Below are positions 6,631-14,792 of a stretch of 21,861 nucleotides of DNA, one piece after another. Position 1 is the stretch's first letter. Every line of letters starts with the position of its first letter. The notes under the pieces are model-generated. The model was not told the origin of the DNA, did no database searches, and was given only the letters and a program-made list of their open reading frames with translations. The DNA is taken from assembly GCA_019118905.1 (NCBI GenBank), contig DWYA01000020.1:1-21861 (forward strand), read 5' to 3'. The position numbers were made by a program, and so were the translations under genes. The DNA comes from Ruthenibacterium avium (lineage in GTDB: Bacteria > Bacillota > Clostridia > Oscillospirales > Ruminococcaceae).

Positions 6631-7574
6631 CAGGAATTGAAATCGTCGGTACGGGGCGCTGTGTGCCCAGCCGATTGGTGACCAATGACGACCTTTCTCG
6701 CTTTGTGGAAACAAGCGATGAATGGATTCGCACGCGCACGGGCATTGCCCAGCGCTATTTTTGTGCCGAAGGGGAAAGCAATGCACAGCTTGCCGCTGGG
6801 GCAGCGCGTGCTGCGCTGGAACGTGCCGGCATCAGCGCCGAGAAGATTGGCCTGTGTGTTGCGGCAACATTTACGGCCGACCATGCCATGCCGTCGCTGG
6901 CGTGTGAGGTGCACGAGGCACTTTCGCTGCCCGAAAGCGCCCCGGCGTTTGACGTAAATGCTGCGTGTACCGGCTTTATCACCGCCCTGGAAACGGCGCG
7001 CAGCCTGCTTGCGGGCGGCAGTTTAAAAGGAACTTATGCACTGGTGATCGGCTCGGAGGCCATCAGCCGTGTGCTTGATATGACCGACCGCAATACCTGC
7101 GTCCTGTTTGGCGACGGTGCGGGTGCGGCGGTGATTCGGCTGTCAGACAATCATGCCTACCACTGTGTGATGGGCGCGCGTGGGGATGCGTCTTTGCTTC
7201 ACGCGGGTGGGGCGGGCTGTGACGAGCGGTTTGTTCACATGGAGGGAAAGGCGGTGTTCCGCTTTGCCTCCGAAACCGTGCCGAAATGCGTGATGCAGGT
7301 ATTGGACAGTGCGGGCCTTACGATGGAAGACATCGACTATGTCGTTTGTCACCAAGCCAATGGCCGTATCATCGACCATGTGATGAAAAAGCTGAACGCA
7401 CCGGCGGAAAAGTTTTATAAAAATATGCAGTCCTACGCCAATACCTCGGCGGCAAGCATTGCCATTGCGCTGGACGAAATGAACGAAAAAGGCTTGCTCA
7501 AACCCGGAACGCGCATTGTGTGCGTAGGCTTTGGCGCGGGCCTGACATGGGGCGGTACGCTGCTGACATTTTAA
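6627..7574 (+). CDS. fabH: 3-oxoacyl-ACP synthase III (KAS III, chain initiation)
   Basis: A 315-residue condensing enzyme that joins an acyl-CoA primer to malonyl-ACP. The Cys-His-Asn triad is visible: Cys114 in NAACTGF, His242 in CHQAN and Asn272 in NTSAAS. The N-terminus has the family pattern GTGRCVPSRLVTNDDL with SDEWIRTRTGI, and the glycine-rich end reads GFGAGLTWGGTLL. Length is standard. The start overlaps accA by 4 nt and has AAGGAG upstream. This gene links the carboxylase and synthase halves of the operon. Confidence 0.96.
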   Translation: MTGIEIVGTGRCVPSRLVTNDDLSRFVETSDEWIRTRTGIAQRYFCAEGESNAQLAAGAARAALERAGISAEKIGLCVAATFTADHAMPSLACEVHEALSLPESAPAFDVNAACTGFITALETARSLLAGGSLKGTYALVIGSEAISRVLDMTDRNTCVLFGDGAGAAVIRLSDNHAYHCVMGARGDASLLHAGGAGCDERFVHMEGKAVFRFASETVPKCVMQVLDSAGLTMEDIDYVVCHQANGRIIDHVMKKLNAPAEKFYKNMQSYANTSAASIAIALDEMNEKGLLKPGTRIVCVGFGAGLTWGGTLLTF

Positions 7575-7590
7575 AGGAGTATCAGGGAAT

Positions 7591-8541
7591 ATGAAGCATT
7601 TGAATGAAATTTTGGGAATTGAATTTCCGTTTATCCAAGGCGGTATGGCCAATATTGCCACGGGTGAATTTGCGGCGGCTGTGTCCAATGCGGGTGCGCT
7701 GGGTTTAATCGGCGCGGGCGGCATGAATGCCGAAATGCTGCGCGAACACATTCACCGCTGCAAGGAGCTGACCGATAAGCCTTTCGGCGTCAATATTATG
7801 CTGATGAACCCTGAAGCTCCCAAGATGGCCGAGATTGTGGCCGAGGAGAAAATCCCTGTTGTGACAACGGGTGCGGGCAACCCCGGCGCTTATGTCGAAT
7901 TGTGGAAAAAAGCGGGCTGTAAGGTGTATCCGGTGGTTCCTGCCACAATTTTGGCGCGCCGCTTGGCAGCACTGGGCGTAGACGGCATCATTGCAGAGGG
8001 CACCGAGTCCGGCGGTCATGTGGGCGAAATGACCACGATGGCACTGGTGCCGCAGGTGGTTGACGTGTGCCGCGAGTTTGATATTCCCGTCATCGCGGCG
8101 GGCGGCATTGCAGATGGCCGTCAGCTGGCGGCAGCCTTTGCGCTGGGGGCATGCGGTGTGCAGCTCGGTACCTGTCTGCTTGCCAGTGAGGAATGCCCCA
8201 TTCACGAAAACTATAAAAATGCCGTGCTGAAAGCCAAGGACAGCGATACCGTTGTGACGGGCCGCATTGCGGGCGTACCGGTTCGCATTTTGAAAAATAA
8301 AATGGCGCGTGAATATGTGTCGCGCGAAAAAGCCGGTGCAGACAAGATGGAGCTGGAGCACTACACGCTCGGTTCGCTGCGCCGTGCGGTGTTTGACGGC
8401 GATGTGGACACCGGAAGCCTGATGGCAGGTCAAGTAGTGGGAATGCTGAAAGAGGTGAAACCTCTGCGCACCATTTTTGAAGAAATGTACCGCGGCTATC
8501 AGCAAACCGCTGCCGCATTGGGAAATGAGGTGCGTACATGA
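7591..8541 (+). CDS. fabK: Enoyl-ACP reductase II (FMN-dependent FabK)
   Basis: A 316-residue FMN-binding TIM-barrel enzyme of the nitronate monooxygenase/FabK family. It performs the last NAD(P)H-dependent reduction of the elongation cycle. Family features are PFIQGGMANIATGEFAAAVS at the N-terminus, the GTESGGHVGEMTTM loop with His143 as the likely catalytic histidine, and the flavin phosphate-binding AAGGIADGRQLAAAFALGA. No FabI- or FabL-type reductase is present, so this should be the main reductase here; FabK enzymes are typically insensitive to triclosan. It sits 16 nt after fabH and overlaps the next gene by 4 nt. Confidence 0.93.
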   Translation: MKHLNEILGIEFPFIQGGMANIATGEFAAAVSNAGALGLIGAGGMNAEMLREHIHRCKELTDKPFGVNIMLMNPEAPKMAEIVAEEKIPVVTTGAGNPGAYVELWKKAGCKVYPVVPATILARRLAALGVDGIIAEGTESGGHVGEMTTMALVPQVVDVCREFDIPVIAAGGIADGRQLAAAFALGACGVQLGTCLLASEECPIHENYKNAVLKAKDSDTVVTGRIAGVPVRILKNKMAREYVSREKAGADKMELEHYTLGSLRRAVFDGDVDTGSLMAGQVVGMLKEVKPLRTIFEEMYRGYQQTAAALGNEVRT

Positions 8542-9608
8542 GCATTTTGTTAGGAACGCGAACCCTCGACGTTCCCATTTTGCAGGGCGGTATGGGCGTC
8601 GGCGTTTCCATGGGCGGGCTTGCCGGCGCCGTGGCAGCGTGCGGCGCAATGGGCACAATCAGCACCGCCATTCCCGGTTACGATGAGCCGGATTTCGGCA
8701 AAAACCCGAACGCGGCCAATCTGCGCGTGCTCGCCAGAGAAATTGAAAAGGCAAAACAGATTTCTAAGGAAAAAGGGCTGGTGGCCATCAATGCCATGGT
8801 GGCGACGGTTCAGTATGCCGAAAGCGTGATGACCGCCATTAAAAGCGGTGTAGATGCGATTGTCTCCGGTGCGGGTTTGCCGAACGAATTGCCCGCCATT
8901 GCAAAGGGAGCGGATGTTTTGCTTGCGCCGATTGTTTCGGGCGGGCGTGCGGCTCGCGTGATTTGCCGTATGTGGGAAACACGTCACCAGCGCTATCCCG
9001 ACTTTGTGGTGCTGGAAGGACCACAGGCGGGCGGCCATTTGGGCTTTTCCAAAGAAGAAGTGAAAAGCGACAGCGCACCCAAGCTGGAAGACCTCATCAA
9101 AGAAACCATTGAGGCGCTGCGTCCGTTTGAAGAACGCGCCAAACGTGCCATTCCCGTATTTGCCGCGGGCGGCGTGTGGGACGGCAAAGACGCTGCCCGC
9201 ATGGAGCGTCAAGGCGCTGCCGGGGTGCAGCTGGCGACGCGCTTCATCGGTACTTATGAGTGCGATGCGTCGCAGGGCTTTAAAGATATTCTGATTGCTG
9301 CAAAAAAAGAGGATGTCCAGATTGTGCAAAGCCCGGTGGGAATGCCGGGACGTGCGCTGCGCACGCCGCTCATCGACCGTTTGTCGAACGGCGTAAAAAC
9401 GGCGGCAGAGCATTGTGTGAACTGCTTAACGCCGTGCCCGAAAAAGGAAACGCCGTACTGCATTATGGAAGCGCTGGTGAAAGCGCTGAAGGGAAATTAT
9501 GAGGAAGGGCTGTTCTTCTGCGGCTCCAATGTTTGGCGTTTGGACCGCATGATGCATGTGTCCGAATTGATTGATGAAATTATGAGAGACTGGAGGGCAT
9601 TTGCATGA
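8538..9608 (+). CDS. FabX-like nitronate-monooxygenase-family flavoprotein with a four-cysteine (Fe-S type) motif
   Basis: A 356-residue NMO-fold protein, clearly different from the FabK before it. The barrel shows VPILQGGMGVGVSMGGLAGA, VSGAGLPNELP, the loop GPQAGGHLGF with His167, the FMN-binding AAGGVWDGKDAARM and the motif ATRFIGTYECDAS. Near the C-terminus lies CX2CX3CX7C (Cys293, 296, 300, 308), then GNYEEGLFFCGSNVWRLDRMMHVSELIDEIM. The overall plan, cysteine set and GGH-GF loop match what I recall of H. pylori FabX. That enzyme is an FMN/[4Fe-4S] protein that dehydrogenates and isomerises saturated acyl-ACP to start unsaturated chains. The family call is firm. The FabX-like activity is inference, supported by the lack of fabA, fabM and fabB in the operon. 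It overlaps both neighbours by 4 nt (ATGA). Confidence 0.8.
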   Translation: MSILLGTRTLDVPILQGGMGVGVSMGGLAGAVAACGAMGTISTAIPGYDEPDFGKNPNAANLRVLAREIEKAKQISKEKGLVAINAMVATVQYAESVMTAIKSGVDAIVSGAGLPNELPAIAKGADVLLAPIVSGGRAARVICRMWETRHQRYPDFVVLEGPQAGGHLGFSKEEVKSDSAPKLEDLIKETIEALRPFEERAKRAIPVFAAGGVWDGKDAARMERQGAAGVQLATRFIGTYECDASQGFKDILIAAKKEDVQIVQSPVGMPGRALRTPLIDRLSNGVKTAAEHCVNCLTPCPKKETPYCIMEALVKALKGNYEEGLFFCGSNVWRLDRMMHVSELIDEIMRDWRAFA

Positions 9609-10546
9609 AGCTTGCCGTATTATATGCCGGACAAGGTGCGCAGCACGCCGGGATGGGAAAGGATTTGTACGAAGCATTTCCCGCTTTTCGCGCGGTGATG
9701 GACGAAGCCGCCGAAGCCGTGGACTTTGATTTAAAGCAGCTTTGCTTTGAAGGCCCGGACGAACAGCTCAGCCAAACGCAGTTTACCCAGCCGTGCATGG
9801 TGGCGTTTGCCGCCGGGGTAACGGCAGTGTTGCGCGAAGCAGGGCTGGAGGTGCAGGGTGTAGCCGGTCTGAGCTTGGGCGAATATTCCGCCCTTCATGC
9901 CGCCGGTGTGTTTGACGCAAAGCAAGCGGTTTCGCTGGTGGCCTTTCGCGGCAAAGCGATGATGCAGGCCGCCGAAGGGCGCGCGTGCGGCATGGCGGCT
10001 GTGCTCGGGCTGGAGCGTGATGCGCTGGAAGCTGCTTGCGAAAAAGCACGCGGTGAAGGCGTTGTGGAAATTGCAAACTTTAACTGCCCCGGTCAAATGG
10101 CAATTGCGGGCGACAGCGCCGCAGTGGACGCGGCGTGCGTGTACGCCAAAGAAGCAGGTGCAAAGCGCTGTGTGCCTTTGAAGGTGTCCGGCCCGTTCCA
10201 CACTTCTTTGATGAAACCGGCGGGCGATGCGCTGCGCGAGCATTTTGCAAGCGTTGCATTCCAACCGATGGAGCTGCCCGTTTATTTTAACTGCTTGGGC
10301 GCACCGATGGGCGAGAGCGATTCCATTCCCGCTCTCTTGGAGCGTCAAGTGCAAAGCAGTGTTTACATGGAAGATACCATCCGCCGTATGGCAGAAGATG
10401 GCTTTGACACATTTTTGGAAATCGGCCCCGGCAAGGTGCTGACGGGCTTTGTCAAGAAAACCGCCAAAGGAACCAAGACATACAGCGTTGAGACAGCTGA
10501 GGAGCTGAGCGAAGTATTGAGCGCGCTGAAAGGAGAAAACGAATGA
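9605..10546 (+). CDS. fabD: Malonyl-CoA:ACP transacylase
   Basis: A 313-residue acyltransferase that moves malonyl from CoA to AcpP. The nucleophile is Ser90 in GLSLGEYSAL, and the partner is His199 in SGPFHTSLM. The N-terminus has the family pattern LYAGQGAQHAGMGKDLY, and Gln61-Thr-Gln-Pro-equivalent residues appear in FTQPCMVAFAAG. The usual GHSLGE has Leu in place of the first His, a substitution I recall as common in Clostridia and not expected to abolish activity. It overlaps the preceding and following genes by 4 nt each. Confidence 0.95.
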   Translation: MKLAVLYAGQGAQHAGMGKDLYEAFPAFRAVMDEAAEAVDFDLKQLCFEGPDEQLSQTQFTQPCMVAFAAGVTAVLREAGLEVQGVAGLSLGEYSALHAAGVFDAKQAVSLVAFRGKAMMQAAEGRACGMAAVLGLERDALEAACEKARGEGVVEIANFNCPGQMAIAGDSAAVDAACVYAKEAGAKRCVPLKVSGPFHTSLMKPAGDALREHFASVAFQPMELPVYFNCLGAPMGESDSIPALLERQVQSSVYMEDTIRRMAEDGFDTFLEIGPGKVLTGFVKKTAKGTKTYSVETAEELSEVLSALKGENE

Positions 10547-11286
10547 ATTTACAGGGAAAACATGCAGTCGTCACCGGCGGCGCGCGCGGCATCGGCAAAG
10601 CAGTGTGCTTGGCGCTGGCTGCGGCCGGCGCCGATGTGGTAGTCAACTTTGCCGGAAGTGAGCAAGCCGCCAACGAAGTGGCCGAGGCTTGCCGTGCGCT
10701 CGGCGTACGCGCTGTTGCACTGCGCGCCGACGTTTCCAACGCAGACGAGGCACAGGGGTTAATTGACGCAGCCGTTAAGGAATTCGGCGGTGTAGATATT
10801 CTCGTGAACAACGCGGGCATTACGCGCGACGGCCTTTTGATGCGCATGAGCGAGGATGATTTTGACGCGGTTTTGAATACCAACCTGAAAGGCGCATTTC
10901 ATTGCATGAAGGCGGTCTGCCGCCCCATGATGAAGCAGCGCAGCGGACGCATCATCAACATTTCCAGTGTGGTAGGTGTGCGCGGAAACGCCGGACAGGC
11001 CAACTACGCCGCCAGCAAAGCGGGCTTGATCGGCATGTCGAAAAGCGCGGCCAAGGAATTGGCGGGGCGCGGCGTGACGGTCAACTGCATTGCGCCGGGC
11101 TTCATTGAAACCGCCATGACGGACGTTTTGCCCGACGCGGTAAAGGAAAAGATTTTAGCGGAAATTCCCATGGCAAAATTGGGCTGTGCAGAGGACGTGG
11201 CAAACGCAGCGGTGTATTTTGCTTCCAATGAAGCAGGTTATGTCACCGGTCAAGTGCTGTGCGTGGACGGCGGCATGGCGATGTAA
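10543..11286 (+). CDS. fabG: 3-oxoacyl-ACP reductase
   Basis: A 247-residue short-chain dehydrogenase/reductase that reduces 3-oxoacyl-ACP with NADPH. The dinucleotide loop TGGARGIG is at 11-18, NNAG at 89-92, the catalytic residues are Ser142 (ISSVVG), Tyr155 and Lys159 (YAASK), and the C-terminal tetramer end is VTGQVLCVDGGMAM. Length is standard. It overlaps fabD by 4 nt and lies 19 nt before fabF. Confidence 0.95.
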   Translation: MNLQGKHAVVTGGARGIGKAVCLALAAAGADVVVNFAGSEQAANEVAEACRALGVRAVALRADVSNADEAQGLIDAAVKEFGGVDILVNNAGITRDGLLMRMSEDDFDAVLNTNLKGAFHCMKAVCRPMMKQRSGRIINISSVVGVRGNAGQANYAASKAGLIGMSKSAAKELAGRGVTVNCIAPGFIETAMTDVLPDAVKEKILAEIPMAKLGCAEDVANAAVYFASNEAGYVTGQVLCVDGGMAM

Positions 11287-11305
11287 AGAAAGGGAGGAAG
11301 ACAAG

Positions 11306-12547
11306 ATGCAGAAAAGACGGGTTGTCATCACCGGCATGGGCGCTGTGACGCCGCTGGGCCTGAACTTGCAGGAAAGCTGGAGCGCCGTGCGCGCCAATCA
11401 GTGCGGCATTGGCCCCATTACCCAGTATGATACAAGCGAGCAAAAAGTGACCTTGGCCGGTGAGGTGAAAAATTTTGACCCCACCGCAGCCATTGACAAA
11501 AGAGAGGTGCGCAAGCTGGACCGTTACACGCAGTTTGCACTGACGGCCTCCGACGAAGCGATGAAGCAAAGCGGCCTTTGCGTGGAAAAAGAGGACACCT
11601 CCCGCTGCGCCGTATTTTTTGCCAGCGGCATCGGCGGCTTTTCCACCACACAAACTGAGTGCTTAAAAGGCGCACAGAAGGGCTATGACCGTGTTTCCCC
11701 CTACTTTATTCCCATGGCCATTTCCAACATGGCGGCGGGCAATATCGCCATCCGCTACGGCTTCCACGGCATGTGTACCTGCCCCGTGACGGCGTGCGCT
11801 TCGGGCGCAAATGCAGTGGGCGATGCGTTCCGCCACATTCGTGACGGCTATGCCGAGGTGGTGCTTTGCGGCGGTGCCGAGGCCACCATCACTTCTCTCG
11901 CCATGGGCGGCTTCACCTCGCTTCACGCCCTGCACACCGGTGATGACCCCAACCGTGCGTCCATTCCGTTTGATGCCGAGCGTTCCGGCTTTGTCATGGG
12001 CGAAGGTGCAGCGGCGCTCGTTTTGGAGGAGTATGAACACGCCAAACAGCGCGGCGCTGTGATTTTGGCGGAGGTGTGCGGCTATGGCGCAACGTGCGAC
12101 GCACACCACATCACGGCTCCTGCGCCGGACGGTTCCGGTGCGGCAGCGGCGATGACACAGGCCATGCAGGAAGCGGGCATTGCACCGTCCGATGTCGATT
12201 ACATCAACGCGCACGGAACGTCTACCCCGATGAACGACGCGGGCGAAACGGCGGCGGTAAAACGTGCTTTTGGCGATGCCGCAAAAACGCTGGCAATGAG
12301 CTCGACCAAGTCGATGACGGGCCATTTGCTGGGAGCGTCCGGCGCGGTGGAAGCCGTGTTCACGGCAATGGCGCTGAAGGACGGCTTTATTCCGGCGACG
12401 CTGAACTACAAAACACCTGACCCTGCGTGTGACCTCGATATTGTGCCGTGCCAAGGGCGTGAAGCCGCGCTTCGCTATGCCATGTCCAACTCTTTGGGCT
12501 TCGGCGGCCACAACGCAAGCATCTTGTTGAAAAAGTGGGAGGAGTAA
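11306..12547 (+). CDS. fabF: 3-oxoacyl-ACP synthase II (KAS II, elongation)
   Basis: A 413-residue condensing enzyme. The catalytic triad is Cys164 in TACASGANA, His303 in NAHGTSTPMND and His340 in SMTGHLLGASG, at almost the same positions as E. coli FabF. ATG at 11306 is the start: it gives QKRRVVITGMGAVTPLG and has GGGAGGAAG just upstream. An earlier in-frame ATG would lie inside fabG. As the only KAS I/II gene in the operon it should do all elongation, including any unsaturated chains. The next gene starts one base after its stop. Confidence 0.96.
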   Translation: MQKRRVVITGMGAVTPLGLNLQESWSAVRANQCGIGPITQYDTSEQKVTLAGEVKNFDPTAAIDKREVRKLDRYTQFALTASDEAMKQSGLCVEKEDTSRCAVFFASGIGGFSTTQTECLKGAQKGYDRVSPYFIPMAISNMAAGNIAIRYGFHGMCTCPVTACASGANAVGDAFRHIRDGYAEVVLCGGAEATITSLAMGGFTSLHALHTGDDPNRASIPFDAERSGFVMGEGAAALVLEEYEHAKQRGAVILAEVCGYGATCDAHHITAPAPDGSGAAAAMTQAMQEAGIAPSDVDYINAHGTSTPMNDAGETAAVKRAFGDAAKTLAMSSTKSMTGHLLGASGAVEAVFTAMALKDGFIPATLNYKTPDPACDLDIVPCQGREAALRYAMSNSLGFGGHNASILLKKWEE

Positions 12548-12548
12548 C

Positions 12549-12977
12549 ATGACACTCGATTCCAATCAAATTATGGAAATTTTGCCGCACCGCTTTCCGT
12601 TTCAGCTCGTGGACCGCATTACCGAGTGTGAACCGGGTGTGCGCGCTGTGGGGCGCAAATGCGTAACGGTAAATGAGCAGTTTTTCTGCGGTCATTTCCC
12701 GCAAAAACATGTGATGCCCGGCGTGCTGATTATTGAAGCTTTGGCACAGGTGGGCGCGGTGGCTCTCTTGACAGAGGAAGAAAACAAGGGTAAAATAGCA
12801 TTCTTCGGGGGCATTAAAAATGCGCGTTTTAAACGGCAGGTAACGCCCGGCGACGTATTGGAGCTGACATGTGAGCTGACTGCACGGCGCGGCCCGATTG
12901 GAAACGGGAAGGCCGTGGCAACCGTGGACGGCAAAGTAGTTGCTATGGCAGAGCTGACCTTCGCTGTGGGAGAATAA
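12549..12977 (+). CDS. fabZ: 3-hydroxyacyl-ACP dehydratase
   Basis: A 142-residue hotdog-fold dehydratase. The active-site helix shows His49 in GHFPQKHVMPGV and Glu63 in IIEALAQ, with ILPHRFPFQLVDRI at the N-terminus and GGIKNARFKRQVTPGD further on. It makes trans-2-enoyl-ACP for FabK. FabZ does not normally isomerise to cis-3, so it is not by itself a source of unsaturated fatty acids, although a FabN-like activity cannot be excluded from sequence. In many clostridial operons fabZ lies between accB and accC; here it is near the end. Confidence 0.95.
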   Translation: MTLDSNQIMEILPHRFPFQLVDRITECEPGVRAVGRKCVTVNEQFFCGHFPQKHVMPGVLIIEALAQVGAVALLTEEENKGKIAFFGGIKNARFKRQVTPGDVLELTCELTARRGPIGNGKAVATVDGKVVAMAELTFAVGE

Positions 12978-12981
12978 CACG

Positions 12982-13023
12982 CTTTTTGTGCCGATGGTGA
13001 AATGCCTGTTTCAACACAAAAAG
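12982..13023 (+). promoter_or_regulatory. Hairpin in the fabZ-fabT gap overlapping the fabT ribosome site
   Basis: CTTTTTGTG at 12982-12990 pairs with CACAAAAAG at 13015-13023. Nested inside is a second small stem, TGAAA(6 nt)TTTCA, at 12998-13013. The right arm runs into the AAGGAG ribosome site of fabT. It could lower fabT translation relative to the rest of the operon, or act as weak attenuation; there is no T-tract, so it is not a standard terminator. Confidence 0.5.
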
Positions 13024-13033
13024 GAGAATGAAA

Positions 13034-13534
13034 TTGCTGGATACAAAATTTGCCGAGGTCTACTCCAAATTTAAGCTGCATTTTTATCAAAAGGTGTTCA
13101 GCCGCTTTCAAGAGCGCGAAGCCAGCCTGACCACTGTGGAAACGTTCTGCATGGAGATTATTCAGGCGCTGGGCACACCTACTGTGAATGAGTTTGCGTC
13201 CTTTGTGCAAATTTCTCCGCCCAATGCGGCTTACAAAGTGAACAACCTGATTCAAAAAGGCTATTTGAAAAAGGTTCGTTCGGAAACAGACCGGCGCGAG
13301 TATCACTTGGTGATCACACCGAAATATCAGGATTATTACAGCATCAGTTACAGCTATTTAAGCACCGTCATGCAGCGCATTCGCGAGCGCTTTTCCGACG
13401 AAGATGCAAAAAAGCTGGAAGAAATGCTGACGATTATTTCCGAAGAATTGATGCCGGAAATCCCGATTCGCTTGGCTCCTCCGCCGCAGGTTCCTGCGCA
13501 GGAGCCGGTTGCCGACGAAACAAAAGAGGGCTGA
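13034..13534 (+). CDS. fabT: MarR family regulator of fatty acid synthesis (FabT-like)
   Basis: A 166-residue MarR-type winged-helix protein. Helices at about 5-45 give the dimer part (FAEVYSKFKLHFYQKVFSRF). The recognition helix is at about 60-77 (ISPPNAAYKVNNLIQKGYL) and the wing carries the MarR signature SETDRREYHLVIT (83-95). A Pro-rich acidic tail ends the protein. TTG at 13034 is preferred because AGGAG lies 7 nt before it, whereas ATG at 13028 is only 1 nt from that site. As the last gene of the operon it most likely represses the promoter at 2728-2755. Streptococcal FabT uses long-chain acyl-ACP as co-repressor, which would give feedback control. The name is by context and family. 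Confidence 0.8.
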   Translation: MLDTKFAEVYSKFKLHFYQKVFSRFQEREASLTTVETFCMEIIQALGTPTVNEFASFVQISPPNAAYKVNNLIQKGYLKKVRSETDRREYHLVITPKYQDYYSISYSYLSTVMQRIRERFSDEDAKKLEEMLTIISEELMPEIPIRLAPPPQVPAQEPVADETKEG

Positions 13535-13555
13535 AACACGCCTTTCTCACATAGG

Positions 13556-13596
13556 AAAAATCCCGTTTTCGGAGCTTGCCGAAAACGGGATTTTTT
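13556..13596. terminator. Strong bidirectional terminator after the fatty acid operon
   Basis: A 17-bp perfect stem, AAAAATCCCGTTTTCGG at 13556-13572 with its complement at 13579-13595, has a 6-nt loop (AGCTTG) and T-tracts on both strands. It closes the fab operon on the plus strand and the alkaline phosphatase-YibE/F operon on the minus strand, whose last stop is at 13616. Confidence 0.92.
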
Positions 13597-13615
13597 GTCA
13601 TATCACGAAAAGTTT

Positions 13616-14791
13616 TTACGCAGCCTTTTGCTGTTCCGCAGGTACAGTTTGCCGCACCTGTACACGGTGTGTCAGCAAGAAGCCCGCGGCCAGTGCGGTA
13701 AACGGTGCTACCGTTACCAGCCCAAAACTGCCTACAACGGTATCTAAAATTTCCGCTGCAACATATTTGTAGTTTAAAATGTGGTCAATCGGCGTTCCCT
13801 GCGCCATAAATACCATCAGCAGGGCAATGTACCCGCCGGAATATGCCAGCAAAAGGGTGGTGGTCATGGTACCCATGGCAGCACGCCCCACGTTTAAGCC
13901 CGAACGCGCTGCCTCCCAGCGGCCAATGTCGGGCTTTTTCTGAATGACTTCATACACCGCCGAAGTAATATCGACGGATAAATCCATCATTGCACCCGAC
14001 GCACCAATAAAGATGCCGCTCATAAAAATAGCGGTCAGGTTTAAATGGGCATAGCCGCTGTACAAAAGCGATTCGGAGTCGCTCATCACAGCGCCGTGAA
14101 TTTTGAACAAATCGGTAAACAAAATACCCAAAACAGCGGTGGTGAAAATGCCTAAAAGCGAGCCGAGCGTTGCCACAACGGTGCGCCGCTCGAAGCCGTA
14201 GACAAACAAAATGATAATGGCCGTCAGCAAAACGGTAATGCCCATGCCTACCCAAACCGGGTTCATGCCCTTTAAGTAGGCGGGAACCAGCACTTTCCAA
14301 ATCATTAAAACGGTGATGGCAAAGGAATAAAGCGACTGCAAGCCGTTTTTGCCCGCAAATAAAATCAGAAAAAGCGCAAACGCCGCAAACAGCCAAAGCT
14401 CTTGGGTTAAGCGGTAATGGTCGGTGATCACCGCCGATAAAATTTGCCCGTCGCTTTCGCTGATGGTGACATAGGCGCGGTCGCCCGGCACAAAGATTTT
14501 ATCTTTTTCCAGCGAGCCGCTTAAAAAATTGACGCCTTCAATTTCACGCCCTTTGAGCGGCCCGTCTTGAATGAGCAGTGTGCACATCTGTTCGCCGGAC
14601 TGAATTAAGCCCGAGCTTTTCACGGTGTCATGATTGACCTCCAGCACTTCGCCAACAGCGCGAATGGTGCCTTGATAAAGGAGCGCATCCTCATAGCCCG
14701 TGGGAAGGGCAATGAGGATGGCAATAATGAGAAAAGCAATCACAGAGGTGCAAAGAAAACGTCGGTGAGTTTTCCATGTACGAGAAAGCAT
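13616..14791 (-). CDS. YibE/F family multipass membrane protein
   Basis: A 391-residue membrane protein. After an N-terminal anchor helix (about 12-29) comes an extracytoplasmic beta-rich domain (about 38-125: GTIRAVGEVLEVNHD, GDRAYVTIS). Seven or so hydrophobic helices follow, holding the family motifs FEIRRT-like FERRTVVATLGSLLG, MSGIFIGASGAMMDLSVDI and LNVGRAAMGTMTTTLLLAYSGG. The plan matches YibE/F (YibF-like) proteins, whose transport function is not established. ATG at 14791 lies one base after the upstream phosphatase stop, with GGAG inside the phosphatase 3' end, so the two are translationally coupled. It ends close to the terminator at 13556-13596. Confidence 0.85.
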   Translation of the reverse strand: MLSRTWKTHRRFLCTSVIAFLIIAILIALPTGYEDALLYQGTIRAVGEVLEVNHDTVKSSGLIQSGEQMCTLLIQDGPLKGREIEGVNFLSGSLEKDKIFVPGDRAYVTISESDGQILSAVITDHYRLTQELWLFAAFALFLILFAGKNGLQSLYSFAITVLMIWKVLVPAYLKGMNPVWVGMGITVLLTAIIILFVYGFERRTVVATLGSLLGIFTTAVLGILFTDLFKIHGAVMSDSESLLYSGYAHLNLTAIFMSGIFIGASGAMMDLSVDITSAVYEVIQKKPDIGRWEAARSGLNVGRAAMGTMTTTLLLAYSGGYIALLMVFMAQGTPIDHILNYKYVAAEILDTVVGSFGLVTVAPFTALAAGFLLTHRVQVRQTVPAEQQKAA

Positions 14792-14792
14792 C

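Noticed and set aside
7705..8658. Long open frame on the minus strand opposite fabK
   Set aside because: It lacks a ribosome site, its translation looks like no family, and the plus strand holds a full conserved enzyme. Same reasoning applies to the long minus frames opposite the FabX-like gene, fabD, fabF and the GH38 gene.
7591..9608. FabK and the next gene as a recent tandem duplication
   Set aside because: Both are NMO-fold proteins, but they differ in length, motifs and C-terminal cysteines and show no obvious DNA-level similarity, so they are distant paralogues with different roles.
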